64,000 bases of DNA from Lepidurus packardi (GCA_023053545.1 JAKZAN010000004.1:8122001-8186000); one strand, 5' to 3'. Counted from the stretch's first letter, positions 35,985 through 50,055 are shown. Notes: generated by a model not told the origin, from the sequence alone. A program made the numbers and translations.

Positions 35985-38900
35985 CTATACATTTATTAGT
36001 AAATTTTTTCCCAAATAAATAAATACAATGAAATAATAAGAAAATGAAGTAAATAATACAAGTAAATCAATAATAATAAAAAATAAGACAGAAAAGAAAG
36101 CAAAAGAACACGGAATAAATGACATGCAAGCGACTATTTAAAAAAGTGCGTAGAAGCCGAGAAAGCTGTCACAAGGTCAGTTCGAGATGTTGTCATCGGT
36201 AGGAAAAATCATGCTCTGCTTAGAATATTAGCTTCCATGATAAGTTGGAAGACAAAAGGATAAAGGAACCCCCAAAAGACTGACAGGTCCGGATAAAGCA
36301 CCACTCCTCATCCATAAAACATGAAACGTTGTCGTACTGCACCTCGTCATCCTTGTGACCTTCCCGAGGATGTTGTTGGATTGCTTCACTGCGATTCATT
36401 CTAGTCATCCTTACAAGGACGTTCCATTTTACGTCCTCGTCCCCAACCCAATTAAAAACTTTCACAATTACAATTGCAACACTGTATAGAGCGAGTCAAT
36501 CCAAACTCCAAATAAATGCAATAAAAAAAGAGGGGGATAAAGAAAAGAAAAAAAGATGCCGTATGCCACCACATTGGCGGTCGCTAATGAAGCCACGGTG
36601 GGCACATTGAAACTTTTTGGCCTGGCTAGGGCTTTTCTATGTGTGCATTTTGAAGGGGTGGCGGGGGTGCGAAGGGCATCAGAGTTGATCAGCATTGAAG
36701 CCAAGCTAAAAATCCCTCACCCCCGCGCGGGTATTACTATGGGCAACGTTTTCACAGGATCGACAGAGTGAGGGATGCACAGATGTGGCAGCTATATTTT
36801 TTCACGTCAAGCGTACACAAGCGACACCTCAGCTGCTACTTAGAGTGTTCAGCTCGGTTTGGGCTTGCGGTTATGTTGGCCTCGATATTGGGTTTGCTTT
36901 TGAAACCCAGCAAAACGTGTCGTTGAAAAGCGTCAATTTCTGATATTAGTCCTGGTCTGATGCGTATACATCTTCTGGGGTGGGTAAAAAGTCTCGGTTC
37001 CGCGGTTCTTACCCTACCACCCCGACGCCATTCATCTTTATTTGAAAAAATTTTGACTACAAATTTTTTCGATGACGGGGAGAGGACAGCGGTTAGGGAT
37101 GCTTGGCTGCGTTTTCAACAATCTGGCTATATTGAGGGAACTAAGAAGAAGAAGAAAAAAAATCAAATCCAATTTAAAAGGATCTAACTGCCTCCTACCA
37201 TCGCCATGCCCCCTCCCCCTCATCCCCACCAAAAAAAGTAAGGGGGAAATAGGGATTTATGATGAGCTAGATTGCGTTATAGCATGACGGTTACTTGTGG
37301 TGGTGCATGCAGTATTGTATCGACAGAGGCAGAAATATCAGAGGCGACGGGGAAACAGAGGAGCAGCAAGAGCAAGACGACGACGACGACTTCAACAGAG
37401 GCTGATGTGATGCTGTGGGAGTTTCCGAGTAAGGGTGAAAGGGGGACGGGTGTGTGGGTGGGGTTGGTTGGTTGACGACAACTTGACCGGAATATCAATT
37501 CATCGCTAAAAGCAGGGACGATCGATAAAAACGCATTGCCAGTTTCCATCCATGCAGCAAGCAACGCTCCGGTAATATACCGCAGCCAGCATACCAATGG
37601 GCTTTTCCTACAACTTGCTATCGAGGAGAGAGGAAATCTTTTTTTCTGTTCTTTTATGGTTTTACAATACTTACTATGGAATCTTGGAGAGTTATTAATG
37701 CAAGTTTTGTTTGCAGCACATCTAATCTTGGACATATTTCAAGTACTGTACACACGTACTTTGCATACTGTACTCGAAAAGAGTTACAACACGAGAGTTT
37801 TTTTTTGTTTTCTTGTTTTGTACCATAACCATCAATCCGCCCACAGGAGGCTTTGCTGGCATGTCTCTTTAAGAAAAAATGAATAAAAGAGCTTTAGGGC
37901 GTCTCAATACGAACATTAGAATTGACAAACAACCCCCTCATCACTCGAGCGTCAAATGCAATATCAAAAGTGTTTCCAGAAGAGAAAAAGGGGGGAATTT
38001 CAGCAAAAGGAAGGCAATAGAACTCGCTCAAAGTCGATTTTACATAAAAGGTGTGATGCATAAGTCAATTGCGGAAGATCAAAAGCACCCCCGCCCGCGG
38101 GCCGACGTTATTTTTCTGGGTAAAGGCAATCCTCAAACTTGCCGTGGTGTGTGAGTGTGTGATCAACTCGGTCTAATTCCAAAGGACGTGTGAGAAAAAG
38201 GATGCTGTTGCAGTTACTTTTTTCAGACGAGTAAAACGTTGTTAGCCCTGTCTGCTTGATGTCTCTGTTGGGAAGCCCATCAGTCCGTACTTTTCGGGGG
38301 ATGAAAGTGGGGAAATGAAGCTTGACGGAATAATGTCAAGTGAAGTCTTTCCTTTCCGCTCTGTCGCCCTTGCTCTAGAATATACTTTTTTTAGTTTGTC
38401 ACTCTTGCGACGTTACAACACACAGGGACAGGCAAAATACCTTCTCCCTTCGCTCTTCGAGTTCGGCGGAATTACGCCATCGAGTGGCTCGGGGCGGCTG
38501 GTACTCTGGGCTTTGGGGTTCCAAGGGAGAACGAGGGAGCCTCAGGGCCCCCAGCCGGGTCGTGCTAAACAATCGCCGATCTAATTTGGGGCGGCGTGGT
38601 CCTTCCTTAGTCCCTGCTCCGGGGCAATGAAATCACCTTGCTGGAGTGCTACGAGGAAGATTCTCCGTGCTGACGTATAGATCACCCTTCAATTTCCAGC
38701 TCGGATGTTGGGTCCTCTTTCCTTTTCCACCCTCTCAACTTGATAATACGGTACCACACACACATCTGCCTCATAGGATAATTACAAAATTGCCAAAGGT
38801 GGTGCTCAATACACTCACCGAGTTCGCTAAAGGCCCTAATGCCTAGACTTTAAATTGAGATCGTTCTCTCTTTAGCAAAGCACACGTGAAAGGTGGGTAG

Positions 38901-40880
38901 AAAAACCCGAGGGGTAAAAAAAATCATGAAAAAGAGCACAAATGTTATCCACGATCTGCTGGAATGCTCCCTTGCAAAGAACAAAGGACAGGGGCAGCAG
39001 ACATGCAGACATCGAGTTGGACGGAGCCAATCGGATTAGAGGAATCCTTAGCAAGACGAAAAAAACTTGTGAAAGGAAAAAAGTGCGGGAGAAAAGTAAT
39101 GGTCTCGACGCCTTCGACGTTCGTGCAAATGCCTCTTGGGAGGTTTCCTATTCCTTAGCGAAACTTTGGTACCCCACCGAACCGTCCGCCATGTCTGCAT
39201 CCTCGCCTGATAGCTCGGGTTGGAAAGGACGGGTAAAATTTTGGAATCTTAGAGAGACATCCATCAGGGTCAGCTGCACGTACATCAAACAAGGACAAGA
39301 GATACGATACAGGCGCGCAAAGAGAGAGAGAGAGGAGAGTGAGGCTCTTCCTCACGCTAGGATTTCGTGCTTGGATTCCTAATGAACGCTCTTTGCTTTC
39401 CCGAAAAGCCTCCAGTAAGATTGTGGGGCTACATCAAAAAGCCTGGGCTTCCCGGAAAACTTTTTCCGAAACTCTGATATGGGCCAACGGCGGCCACTAG
39501 TATTAGCTCCAAAGGAAACAAGACAGATTGCTTCCGTCAAAAACACATTCCTCTTTGCAAAGAAGAACAAAAACTCAAGTCCCCAACGCTATATATGGTG
39601 TTAACGGTGGCTTCTGATAAATCGAGAGGGAACAATTTCTTTCCCTTTCGACAGTGCTAAAACTTAGGGCTCCTGAAAAGAGGGGGGGGGGGGGTGAGTA
39701 AGAAAATCCAACAAGTGATTGGCCCCCTTTTATACCGATGCTTTTCCCCAGCACAAGACAAGACAAAAATCACCCTTGTGGCCCCAAATCGGACCTTTCG
39801 CGGTGTCCGGCATCCCTTCCTCTCCTTCCGAACTTACTTTAGGGGATGGCATTTAGACAAGATATGTGACGACAAGGAATGGACTCGCACACACTTTTCC
39901 TTATCATTTTAGCCTTTTTCTAATACTCTACTCCTACTCGTGCTCCGCCACCCTCCCTAGTTAATAGCAACGCCCTGCGATAACCTTTGACATAGTCACA
40001 GGGTCCTGTTAACACCACAAGTCCACAAGTTCAAACTTCCCCTTCGTTCGGCTCCTAAAATTGTCCCCCAAAAGAAGGAAAAAAGAGAAAAAAACTATTT
40101 TCGCTGCATGTTTATTAGGGCGTATGGGATTTTTTGGGGGTATTGTCAAGCGCTTTTAAGATGAGACTCGTAACAGTCAAGCGAAGAGGCTAATTGGTAT
40201 TCTGTTGGACACTAATAGAAGGGACGTCACACGGAGCCGAAGCCAAAGGGTCTGCAACAATGAACTAGGCAAAGAAATCTCACTTGCTCGGGTAAAGCGG
40301 GTTTTTATCACAAGAATGAAATGTCACAAAGATGAGTGACAGACTAGCCCAAGGCTGGCCTTTATGGCTGAGTGGGCCTATTGAGGGTCTCTTGGCAATA
40401 TTATATACAGTTACATGGACTCGGAATTCACTGGGCTTCATACGCGAATTACCCGCGTTAATATCCGTTAGGTAGGAAATAGGAACGCTTACGAGCTCAT
40501 ATAAGCGGAAGAGTGGTACTGTGCAAGTTTCTCAAGTGTGTGCAAGGTGATTGACTTGCAAATCACAAGCTGTTACGCTTCTCAGTCTGTGATCTTCTAA
40601 TCTGGGTATATAACTCCTGCCGTGCTCACTAAAATCACTGGCTTTTACGCTCTCAACCGAAGTTTCCCTAAAAAAATCCCTCAGAAATCGCTAGGAATAG
40701 ATTCGACAAGTTATTAGCACGCAACGTCAAATACTGTATCACATGCTAACTTAACGCTCCAAAAGAATTACTGGGATCCTAAACCGTTTTGGGGTTGACA
40801 CAGGAATTTTCGGAATGCCAGCCACGCAATTCATAACTGTGGAGAGCGTGTATTGCGAAAATCAAGGTTCTTTTTGGTGG
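35985..40880. other. Intergenic stretch, no gene seen
   Basis: AT-rich runs lie at 36000-36120 and a run of 13 G at 39682-39694. Open frames at 36220-36465 (-), 37277-37735 (-) and 38942-39382 (+) show no family motif. The middle one owes much of its length to low-complexity repeats. Confidence 0.45.
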
Positions 40881-40884
40881 TTAA

Positions 40885-41262
40885 GGCTACGGTACACCTA
40901 AGGTTCTTATGGGCGAACAGCACAGGAAACGGCTTAGGTGATTCCACCAAAACCATTAGCAATTTTTAAGAAAGTTTCTGACAGTAATGTAAATGATAAT
41001 GATATCTACTGCACATCCACGAGATTTTTAAATATAATTCTTCTTAAATTTGCAAAACAGATTTTAATTTTCACCTTTTTTTATTAAAACTAAATTAAAA
41101 AATCGGGCTTCAACTATTTTTCAACTGAATTTTTAGAGCAAACAGAATTTAAATCTGGTCATTAGTTTTTGAGTAATCGCCTACGTAGTTCCGCGAAATT
41201 TCCTTCCTACATTCTGCTGCCGCATTGAACCATCTCGGTCTACAGCTTGGTGCACCGTCGCC
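40885..41262. mobile_element. MITE with exact TTAA target-site duplication
   Basis: TTAA at 40881-40884 and again at 41263-41266 flank a 378-bp non-coding element. Its ends are inverted: GGCTACGGTACACC on the left and GGCGACGGTGCACC on the right, read on the reverse strand. The ends resemble those of the 35.4-kb element (AGCTCCCGTACACC), suggesting one family. An exact TTAA duplication with 5'-GG ends is what piggyBac-like non-autonomous elements show. Confidence 0.75.
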
Positions 41263-41266
41263 TTAA

Positions 41267-44200
41267 TGACTGAGGCAAATGGGTCATGATATCACACATA
41301 ACCCTTTGCCAATAACAGAAATTGCATTATGTCCATCAACAATAATAGGCCTTTATATCTTATAAAGAGGGCCTCGGCTGGGGCAATACATGGTGACGTC
41401 ATTAACCGCTAGGGTGAAATTGGGAGAACACAGATGAGCATTATCAATTAATTTCATCATAGCTTAGAGCTTTTTTAATTCATAGCACGCCAAGATACTT
41501 TTTTATTTCTTAATTATTTTAAATCAGTTGTTTAATGTATACACGCATTGCTTTAACTCAATAATAAACTAATAATTATTTAATAATAGTAATAATTTAT
41601 ATATGCATTTCTTTAATTAACTCAATAATTAAAGTAACTCTTTAAAAAATAGCTTTACGGTACATGTACGGTGATGGACGTTTGGTTCGCTTTGGGCCCA
41701 TCATTTTACACTTGGCTGCCTCTGCCTGTTGTAAAATCGACAACAGAGATGAACGAGATGAGATCGAATGCGATTCTCAATCCAAGAGTTACTACAAATG
41801 AGACGAAGAAGGGGTTAACCCTCTGTCTCTCTCTTTCTCATTGTACGGTTTTCAAGTTCACCCTGGATTTCCTATATACCCTTACATTAGTACACGTTGT
41901 TACGATGACCCTTTTCCAGGAGGCTGAACCACACCACACACACACAGCTGGTTCAATTAGCTTGGGATGCTGCTGTGGACGTTGATGCCCTTTTATGCAA
42001 ACGGACTTCCCGGGGTGCTAACCCGTATTAACCCTATTCAAGGGAGGCAGGCCTTAACCCTGGCAATCCGATCAACTCTCTAACAGCTCTTTGCATAGAA
42101 ACCCCCAAAGCTAGTAAAAGGCTGCAGGGAGACTGACAGGTTATAGTTGCTTGACAATCTCTCTCTCTCCCCTTTGTCACTTTTCACGCCTCCCTTATAA
42201 ACTAGTTCCTTTTCATTACGCGCTTCATTAGGCACGTATACCTAATGACCCTATGGACAAATTCCATACGTTCCAATGCCTCTCGTTCCTCGCTTCGTTT
42301 CAACTCCACATTGCCAGATGCCAAAAAAAGAGAGATAATCTCGTTTTGTGAAACCTCGAAGCCTGTCAATACAGCCACGTGGCCTCATCAAGTGCATCTT
42401 CGTGTCAGAAAGTTTGATGGAATAACACGCACTGAGATTATATAGCACGCATACGCTTGCCTTAATGGGAAAACCGGATTCTGCGGGATTCTGAATTCAG
42501 ATCCTCCCTCCCTCCCTCTTATCCGCTTAAAGTCACCCGCTATTCCGATTCCCTTTCATTGAGGTGTTTCTCCGAAGAATATTAAGAAGAAAAAAAGTGG
42601 TATGGAATGCGAGGGAGCCTGGATTTATTGAAGCAGGAAGGTGTGAAATTTTGGAAACGAGAACTGTCACTTACCCTTCGGGTTTTACGTCCCGAAGTCT
42701 TTGCAACAGCGTGAATGGGCATCCTTATAGCGTCCATAAGAGTGGAATAATGGAGTGGTGGTGCGGGATCGGGATCGGGATCGGGACCGACACACACACA
42801 CAACACAGACTCCCTGTCGTGCCAATCCAATCAAGTCTCCATGCAATGCGTGCACTGGGGCGTGGTGGGACAAGAAAAGGGGGCGTGTACATCGTGGCTG
42901 GTGCTCGCAATGCGAGATCTGACAAATCCACACCACCTCAACTATTAATCCGTTGGACCACATCGGGCATAAAAAATCAAAAGAATAATAAAAAATCTGG
43001 AGCAAGAAAGCATGTAAAATCGGGAGTTAATAAACGCCACACAAAAAACGTCTCAGTAAATAAACCTCTCTTTAAAAAGAAAATGATAAAAAATCTGTGT
43101 GGAAGAAAGAAATAGCAAATAATAAAGAAATACGAATCACCGAGTATAATAATCTAGTTTTCCGCTTGGAAAGGTCTGATTGAATTCCTAATCAGAGCTC
43201 GGGGAGAAAAGCTTGCTCATGTGTGGTTGCAAGTGATCTTGAGCTTAAAGCATAAGTATTTAGTCTCATAAAAAATGCAGTAGCACAGGAACATGTCCAC
43301 AGCAGCAATTCCTACAAGAAAAGCAAAAAAAGTGAGTCAACAGAAAAACAGGAAAAAAAAAAACGAACACAGACAAGTAGAAAAGAGCGGGGTTAATGGG
43401 GGTAAATACTTGCTTATGTTTATGGATAACGGTTAAGAGTCCACGGTAAAAGCTTGTACTGGACGGACCAAGACGGAAAAAGCCTGACATGAAAGGACAA
43501 GATGCTGATGCAAGTGTTTACAGTTAAGACTGTCAAGAGAATCGTGGGTTCCCCGCAATCGAAGAAAGCTTTCAAGGAAATGGACTGAATAACACATGGT
43601 ATTGGGTGAGATTTTTGCGAGAGCGTAGTCTTTCGGGTCCATGAAAGACACCAACGCACAAAAAAGTATATTAAGTCAACGCTATCAAGCAGGAGAGGAT
43701 GGGAGCAGGAGGAGGGTGGAGAGCAACACGGATTGTCAACCAAAGGCCAAGTGTGTGTACACTGAAGAGTGGTTTAGTGTTCAGGGTCCCTAAAACAGCT
43801 CGTGCTGAATCAGCAGTAATACAGCACAGCTCTTTTCAGATTTACTACCTATCTTCTTGCGGTTGGGCCACCAGTATCACCAGGGTTTTTGCGGTACGGC
43901 ATGTATTAAGCTGGAGCAATAGTAACAGGCGAGAGCTAAAAGCATGGTGCATAAATTAATTCGTCTAAGTGCATCCCCCAAATGCAATGGGCAATGACGA
44001 GGACAGAAAAAAGCCACAATTCTTCTTTTTTAGATGGAATATTATGTATTGCTTCCATGGTGGCTTTCAACGAGAACCACTCGGATCTGTATACCCACTC
44101 CCCCTTTCTTCCTTCGTTTTTCTGTGAAATTATGGGCACACACTTTATAGCTCGGCTAATAGATACCTTCTGACAGTCTAATTAGGAGATGAATAAAATT

Positions 44201-47200
44201 AGACGACTTACAAACTCCAAGGCAGGACGCATAGAGCCAGTCAAATGGCGAAAATTGGCGAGTTTTTAGAGGAACAAAAAAGAATCCGGTTTGGATTCGA
44301 GACTTCGAGGACCGGGCATTTGTTGTCCATCTGCTCTAGTGTTTTATTTATAGCTTGGATAGGTAGCTGATCAGGTTCTAATCGACCAATCCACGTCAGG
44401 TAAAGGCAACCCAGTAAAACAGGAAAAAGTATGAGCGTTGTCGCGTAAAGACTTATTTTATTCGGTAATTTTCAAGCGTAACTACAAGAGAAACATATAC
44501 AAATACAAATTCCATTCAACGCTGCGTTATTTAAAATTCCTTCGTTTTTCAAGACATTTTAGTACCATGTTTCCGGGGTATGTACGACAGTCTTATCATA
44601 CGAACATAATTCAAGGTATTTAGTGTCTTCCACAGAATGAGCTCAATAATTTCTTGAACATATTTTTAATGAGAAGCCAGTTTGCTTTCCCATCCAAGAA
44701 ACTTTGTAGGACAACGCGGTGTGGAGCAGCTGGCGTGTCTCCAAGACCACTGGTTGATAATTAACGTTTTGCGTTCCTGTAATCAATAACACGACTGATA
44801 TCGCCAAGAAGCCCGAAAGCTTTTGTAACGGCGCCTGTTTTGTCTGTCTCCAACATAAATACGTAAGACGACACTCAATTTTGTTACAACTCTCTCTCTC
44901 TCCCGTCTCCACAGTACTTCTCACCCATAACATATATAGACTAAATTGTTCTTGACTACCCTGCTAATGTATACTTTTCACCGGGTGCCTTACGGTAATG
45001 GGAATACTCAGTTACAGGAATAGGACAAGGAAATATATCCCTTACTCTACAATTATATCATTATATCTCATATTACGTGAGAGGAAAGGAGAAAAGAAAA
45101 AAAGAAAATTCTCAAGTAAAACAATTAAAAATAAAATAAAACATAAGACAGGGGGGGGACACAAAAATTAGAAGGAATTCTTTCGCTCGCTCTCCAAACA
45201 GTCCGTCATAAAGTCCCATTAAAATGTGTGCGGGATGGGACGGGTTGTGGAACTGTGCTTAATTGAAGAAAGGAGTTCTCCATGGCTCTTCAAGATATCT
45301 GTATATGGGAGTGGCACGTAAATTTTCCTTGTTTTGGCCCACGGCTGGGAAACGACCTGACCTCTCTCTCTCTCATTCTCTCTCTTTTCTTTCTCTTTGT
45401 TTCCAACAGACGTCTTTGCGTTGTAACAAAGCTGGGTGTCTTGTGCTTGTGCTGACGTCTCGTCTTCTTCCCTCACCTATATAATAAAAGTGTGGCATAT
45501 ATGGAAATGAGACAGCCAAGGAAGAAGACCGGACTTGGACCGCAAACTCCCCAGAACTCCTTTGCTCCTTTGCACCTGGCCCCTTATAACTATTAGGAAG
45601 CTTTTTCGAGAATAAAACAGAAGACAAGCCCCCAAACCAAGGTTTGTTAGATTGCACATTACGGCACCTGCTCTTTAAAAAAAATTTTACTTCAGTTGTT
45701 TGCCTCCCCCTCGCTTATGATCCACCTGCCTGCCCACTTCGCTCCCTAATTGCCACCCTTATCATTTCACACACGCATGACTTGCACGTGCACACCTACA
45801 CACGCAGTTTTGTTATATAGCTTTTAGGACAAAAACTACTGGCAACTTGTAGACTGGTAGACAAGAAGAAGAAAAACCACCTGGTCCCGCGCTCCGGGCA
45901 CCCTTATTGTCTCTTTAACAACAACCCATTAAAAAGTCCTCTTATTCCGAGCAATAAACTAGAAAAGGGGGCCTCCAATCCATCAATCCAGCGCAATTTG
46001 ATTTGATTCCAAGTTTTTTAAGATTCGAAAAACGTTTCACTCCTTCGTATTATCCGATTGTGTGGGAGCACTAATGACCTTAAAAACCTCTGTCCCTTCA
46101 GTAACACCACATACCACACACTTTAATTTCTTTTTTTGTTGTACTATCCTGAGGTGAAGCGAGCGCAGATGTCTGTCACGCAATAGAGTAGTTGACTACT
46201 AATTAGGCTTTTAATGTGTAAAAAGTACACCCGTTCGGGGTTTTATTTTATTTATTGTTGTTGTTTTTTAAAAAAGCAGACGTGGTAAATGAAATCGAGC
46301 AAACGAATTCCTTGGGATTTTTCTAGTTTGAAGTTTAAGAAAAAAAAAAGATTTTCGAGGGCCCGCCTTAGCAGCGAAAGGCTAACGGTACTGTATCTGT
46401 GTGTTCCATCCTTTGGACCTGTGCTTGGACAATATACCGTCTTTAATTGTCGAGTCCACGAAGCTGACTCCAGTAAACCTGTCTAATTAATCTCTCATCA
46501 ATCAAACTTGTTAGACTACTTTTTTTGGTCTAAGCAGGATTCAACTCTTTATAAAATACAATTCTAAACCTTCTAACTTGGAACTTGATAACTAGGAGAT
46601 TACAGAGCAAACATTAAGACGGGGCCAAAAGATTTCCCATTTTTTGTGAATTTTTTTGTTTATAATTTCAAGGTGTTATGACTTCTTGCGATGTAGAAAA
46701 TAATACTGTACGGGGGACATTAACTACCTACTTTAATTAACCCGACGGCCCAAGTACATGGCGCAAGAAGTGTTGCGCACTTAACAACGGTATCGTGATA
46801 ATACATAATAGCATGTATCACACTTTGCGGTATGCTCTGATCTACCTAAGGTGCTCGAAGAAGGGAAACTCATATGTTATTTTTTAAATAGCGAACGCAT
46901 GAACGAAACGAAGGCAAGCAAAACAAAAAAGTAAAGTGGTTCTGGGGTCGTGTCTTATCCTACAGACTTGGTACATATATCTCGCTCTCTGTTTGCGTGT
47001 AGGAGAAATATAACACGCACCAATCCTTTTTTCCTAGTTTTACCCTTTAGCAAAGGCTTTGTGGTTTGATTAACAAGAATATTTATGGATACAAAAACTG
47101 CTTAGAGCAGCCCTAACTACACTAGCTTTTTCTTCAACGTGGAGCTGTCCGGTATACTTTTATCAACACGGTTGATCGTGCGAATGATGAATTTGTTTCT

Positions 47201-48958
47201 CAGTTGTTGCCCTCGCGTTCGGCTACGTTAACTCTTCTTTTTTTTTAAATCCCCCTAGTCTGTGCTTTTAAAGTCTCCTTTCAGCTTTCAATTCATCCAT
47301 GTACCTTGAACAAAATGCACAAGAAATTCCACAAGAAATAGCTAAACTACAAAATTAAATTAAATAGATTATAAATAAAAGAAATCGATGTTTGCTCTCG
47401 TTTCCAACGCTATACAACCACAGGTGAACCCCAAAATGGTCTCCTGTAAAGTAGAAACACACTTGCCCATGCAACTATGTGTTTACGTCCTCCAGCTCCC
47501 CGTTTTCTAGTGCTTTGGGATTGATAAGACTTCAATCTTCCCCAAACCGGATTTTTGCTCCCTAAAAGTGAACCCGAAATGAAATCGAATTGCAGCATCA
47601 TCATCCCACACTCCTGGTCTTGTATCTTGCAGCTTACCAGTTCAAGAAATCCCAAGTAAATAAAATAAAACGAATTAATTAAGAAAAACTAGTTTTATAA
47701 GTGAAAGTCTCCCTAAGAAAAGAAAAACTGCTTAAAGTATCTTGAAACTGAAACTTATTTGCCAGAGGACTGACAAAGCAGGGTTGGGTTAGTAGTTTTG
47801 GACGTATATGGTCAACGCCTTTTGCGCTGCATGCTTGCCCAGCAACATTTTCTCAACACGTACATGAGCATCACCCAAAAACCACCTACCAAACAACAGC
47901 CAGCAGCACAACAAAAGACACAAACCTCAACGTTATACATACATATATGTATACTTCTATATACTCCAGACTAGTTAGATAGAACGCTAAGTACACTTTA
48001 TACTTTGAAAAAGGAAGGAGATATAGACTAGACCGGCTGCCACCCCCCCAGAAATAATGTTTCGGGATAATACACGACCTGTGACTTATAGAAGCATTCA
48101 TTGTTGCCCGCCCTTGCTTTTCATTGTTGCCCTGGGCCCCGTTTTCATTCTTGTCCTTGGTTTCACAACTCAGTCCATGCCCAATGCTTATGGCTTTCAT
48201 CATTGGCTAGTTTGGAGGGCAATCAACGTAATGAGAACTAGAACTTCCCAGGAAGTACACGAAAGTACATTTCTGGGTATTTAAGGCAACAGTTTGTAGC
48301 TGGAATCGAGAAACAGGGAAGAAAAAAGAGACACACACACTTGAGCCCAAACAAAAACTAACAAAGAGTAAAAAAATAAAATAAGAAAAGTCCCGCAAAG
48401 TTCACTTCCAAGCACTGGGCGAGTCCAAGATTTCAAGAAAGCAGCCACCAACACATGGTTTTTAGCGGCACCAAGTTTTCTTTTCCCCCATTGGGGACAA
48501 CCGAGCCCAACAAGTCCAAAGGCGAACGTGGGCACGAGCCCTTCCTGCAGGTAAAAACATCTTAGCAAGATTTTCGCTAAGAGCACACTAATTGCGTGAA
48601 GCACGTCACGCGGGAAAACTGAGTGCGTGAACGGTGGTGGTCGGGGGTTGGCGGAAAAGAGAAACAAACGCAAAAAGCACAGGGAAAACTGACAGAGACT
48701 TGAAGGAAAAATTTAAAGGGAAAACAATAATACAGAAAATTGGCAGATATTGTTGCCAAAGAAGGGGGTTTTCGACCTTGTCTGGTCGCGTCCCGGGGAC
48801 GGAATAGAGCCCCGGAGACGGCGCCGGCATGCTAAGTCGACGCCCCAACCTGCTTTCTATGCAAAAGTATGAATGAGATACGGTGCGAGTAGGCAGGACA
48901 TTAGCAATGGTAATGAGCATCAAGCTAGAAGCTAGCAGCATAACCATAAGAAGGAGAT
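41267..48958. other. Intergenic stretch, no gene seen
   Basis: A CRE (TGACGTCA) lies at 41394-41401. An AT-rich two-unit tandem repeat of about 60 bp lies at 41535-41640. A GGGATC repeat followed by CA repeats lies at 42767-42805, and CT-rich tracts near 45360-45400. A 183-codon frame at 42564-43115 crosses the simple repeats and is not credible as a gene. No RNA gene was recognised. Confidence 0.45.
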
Positions 48959-49167
48959 ATGGAAGTGGAGAGCCCCCTTCTCCTGTCCTCCTCCTTCACT
49001 TCTCTTCCACCGTTGGAAACCAAGCACGGTGGCTTAACTTGGTATCAGTTGAGCCAAGCTAAGCTCCTGCATGTAAGGCCTTCTGTAATACACCGAAAAG
49101 CCCGTGCAAAACCCGGCTGTAAGGTTGCTCAGCAAGTCCCGCTCCAAGAAGAAAATTTTGTTTAAAA

Positions 49168-49449
49168 ATGGTACTCGCTCGCTCTGGTTCTACTAATACG
49201 AAAATTCTCAAAAGTAGTTCTCACGAGCAGTATCAGTCGCTACGGGAATTAGCTGGGGAAGAAGCTAATACAGACTACTGCCAACAAGCTGCTTTGCTTC
49301 ATTTCAATCATTTCCCTTTAATGCATCCTGGTTTGACGCATATTATGGCGGAACCAGAGTATAGAGCCCCCAAACGAGACCACAAAAGACACAACCCTTA
49401 TGATGTAACAGATGCATACCGTTTGGGGGTAACACGTTGCATCGATTGA
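49168..49449 (+). CDS. Candidate small ORF, 93 aa, unknown
   Basis: I do not recognise this protein. It starts at AAAAATGG, a good initiation context, and encodes 93 aa with ordinary, unbiased composition. A mixed His-, Tyr- and Pro-containing middle (LLHFNHFPLMHPGLTHIM) leads to a charged end (APKRDHKRHNPYD). It begins 2 nt after another ATG frame (48959-49165, 68 aa) ends, in a different frame. It lies 200 bp before repeat A copy 2, so it could be part of a transposon fossil. No splice sites or poly(A) signal support it. Confidence 0.22.
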   Translation: MVLARSGSTNTKILKSSSHEQYQSLRELAGEEANTDYCQQAALLHFNHFPLMHPGLTHIMAEPEYRAPKRDHKRHNPYDVTDAYRLGVTRCID

Positions 49450-49646
49450 TGTGTACTGTGTAATTAGACCACGCTAAATAATCCTTGAAACCACATCTTT
49501 CCAGATGCATTCGGCAAAACAATTATGTCGGGAGCATGGGATTTATGAGAAACTTGCGACTAGAGCCTTTCAAGGGATAGGTTAAAGGGGAAATAGTCAC
49601 TCAAACATTACACAGTCAGAATTTCACAGATAGTTGTAGACTGTAT
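49450..49646. other. Short non-coding gap
   Basis: Nothing recognisable lies between the candidate small ORF and repeat A copy 2. Confidence 0.5.
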
Positions 49647-50055
49647 CATTCTAAGAACGATGAGCCTGATTTCCATTTTTTGGGATTAGTCGTTCACAAG
49701 GTACTGGCATGCAAACGTTGGATCGTGACGTCACAGCCGTTACGCGACGTGGCTTACAATGCTCGCTACTGCAACGCCCGGGTACTGTGTCCTTCCCAGC
49801 TTAAAATCGCAAAACAAACCTTCCAGGGTACCACGGTAGACACGTTTGTGACGTCAGACAGCCATGTGAGTTCATTTTCTGTAACTTCTTTTTGTAAGAA
49901 CATAAATACTATTTCATGCATGATGGAATGAAACATACCACTAGAAAATAGATTTATGGTTCAGTTTTTAAGATAAATTTGTTTTTTGGAATTTTTGGCT
50001 GGCAATTACCCCTTGAGTTACCCCAGGACGCCGAAGTCGTTATAGCCATTAGGTT
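49647..50055. repeat. Dispersed repeat family A, copy 2
   Basis: This copy matches 4932-5345 in the same orientation. The shared order is AAGAACGATG, TTAGTCGTTCACAAG, GTGACGTCACAGCCG, CGACGTGGCTT, CCACTAGAAAATA, then a T-rich tail. It has two CRE palindromes, at 49726-49733 and 49849-49856; the first is shared with copy 1. No ends, target duplications or coding frame could be defined. Confidence 0.7.

Noticed and set aside
36220..36465. Minus-strand frame with protein-like texture
   Set aside because: No ATG at its start, no good acceptor before it and no recognisable family; too short to separate from chance.
42564..43115. 183-codon plus-strand frame
   Set aside because: It crosses GGGATC and CA simple repeats that give Gly-Ile and Thr-His runs, lacks an ATG start, and ends in a Lys-rich low-complexity tail.
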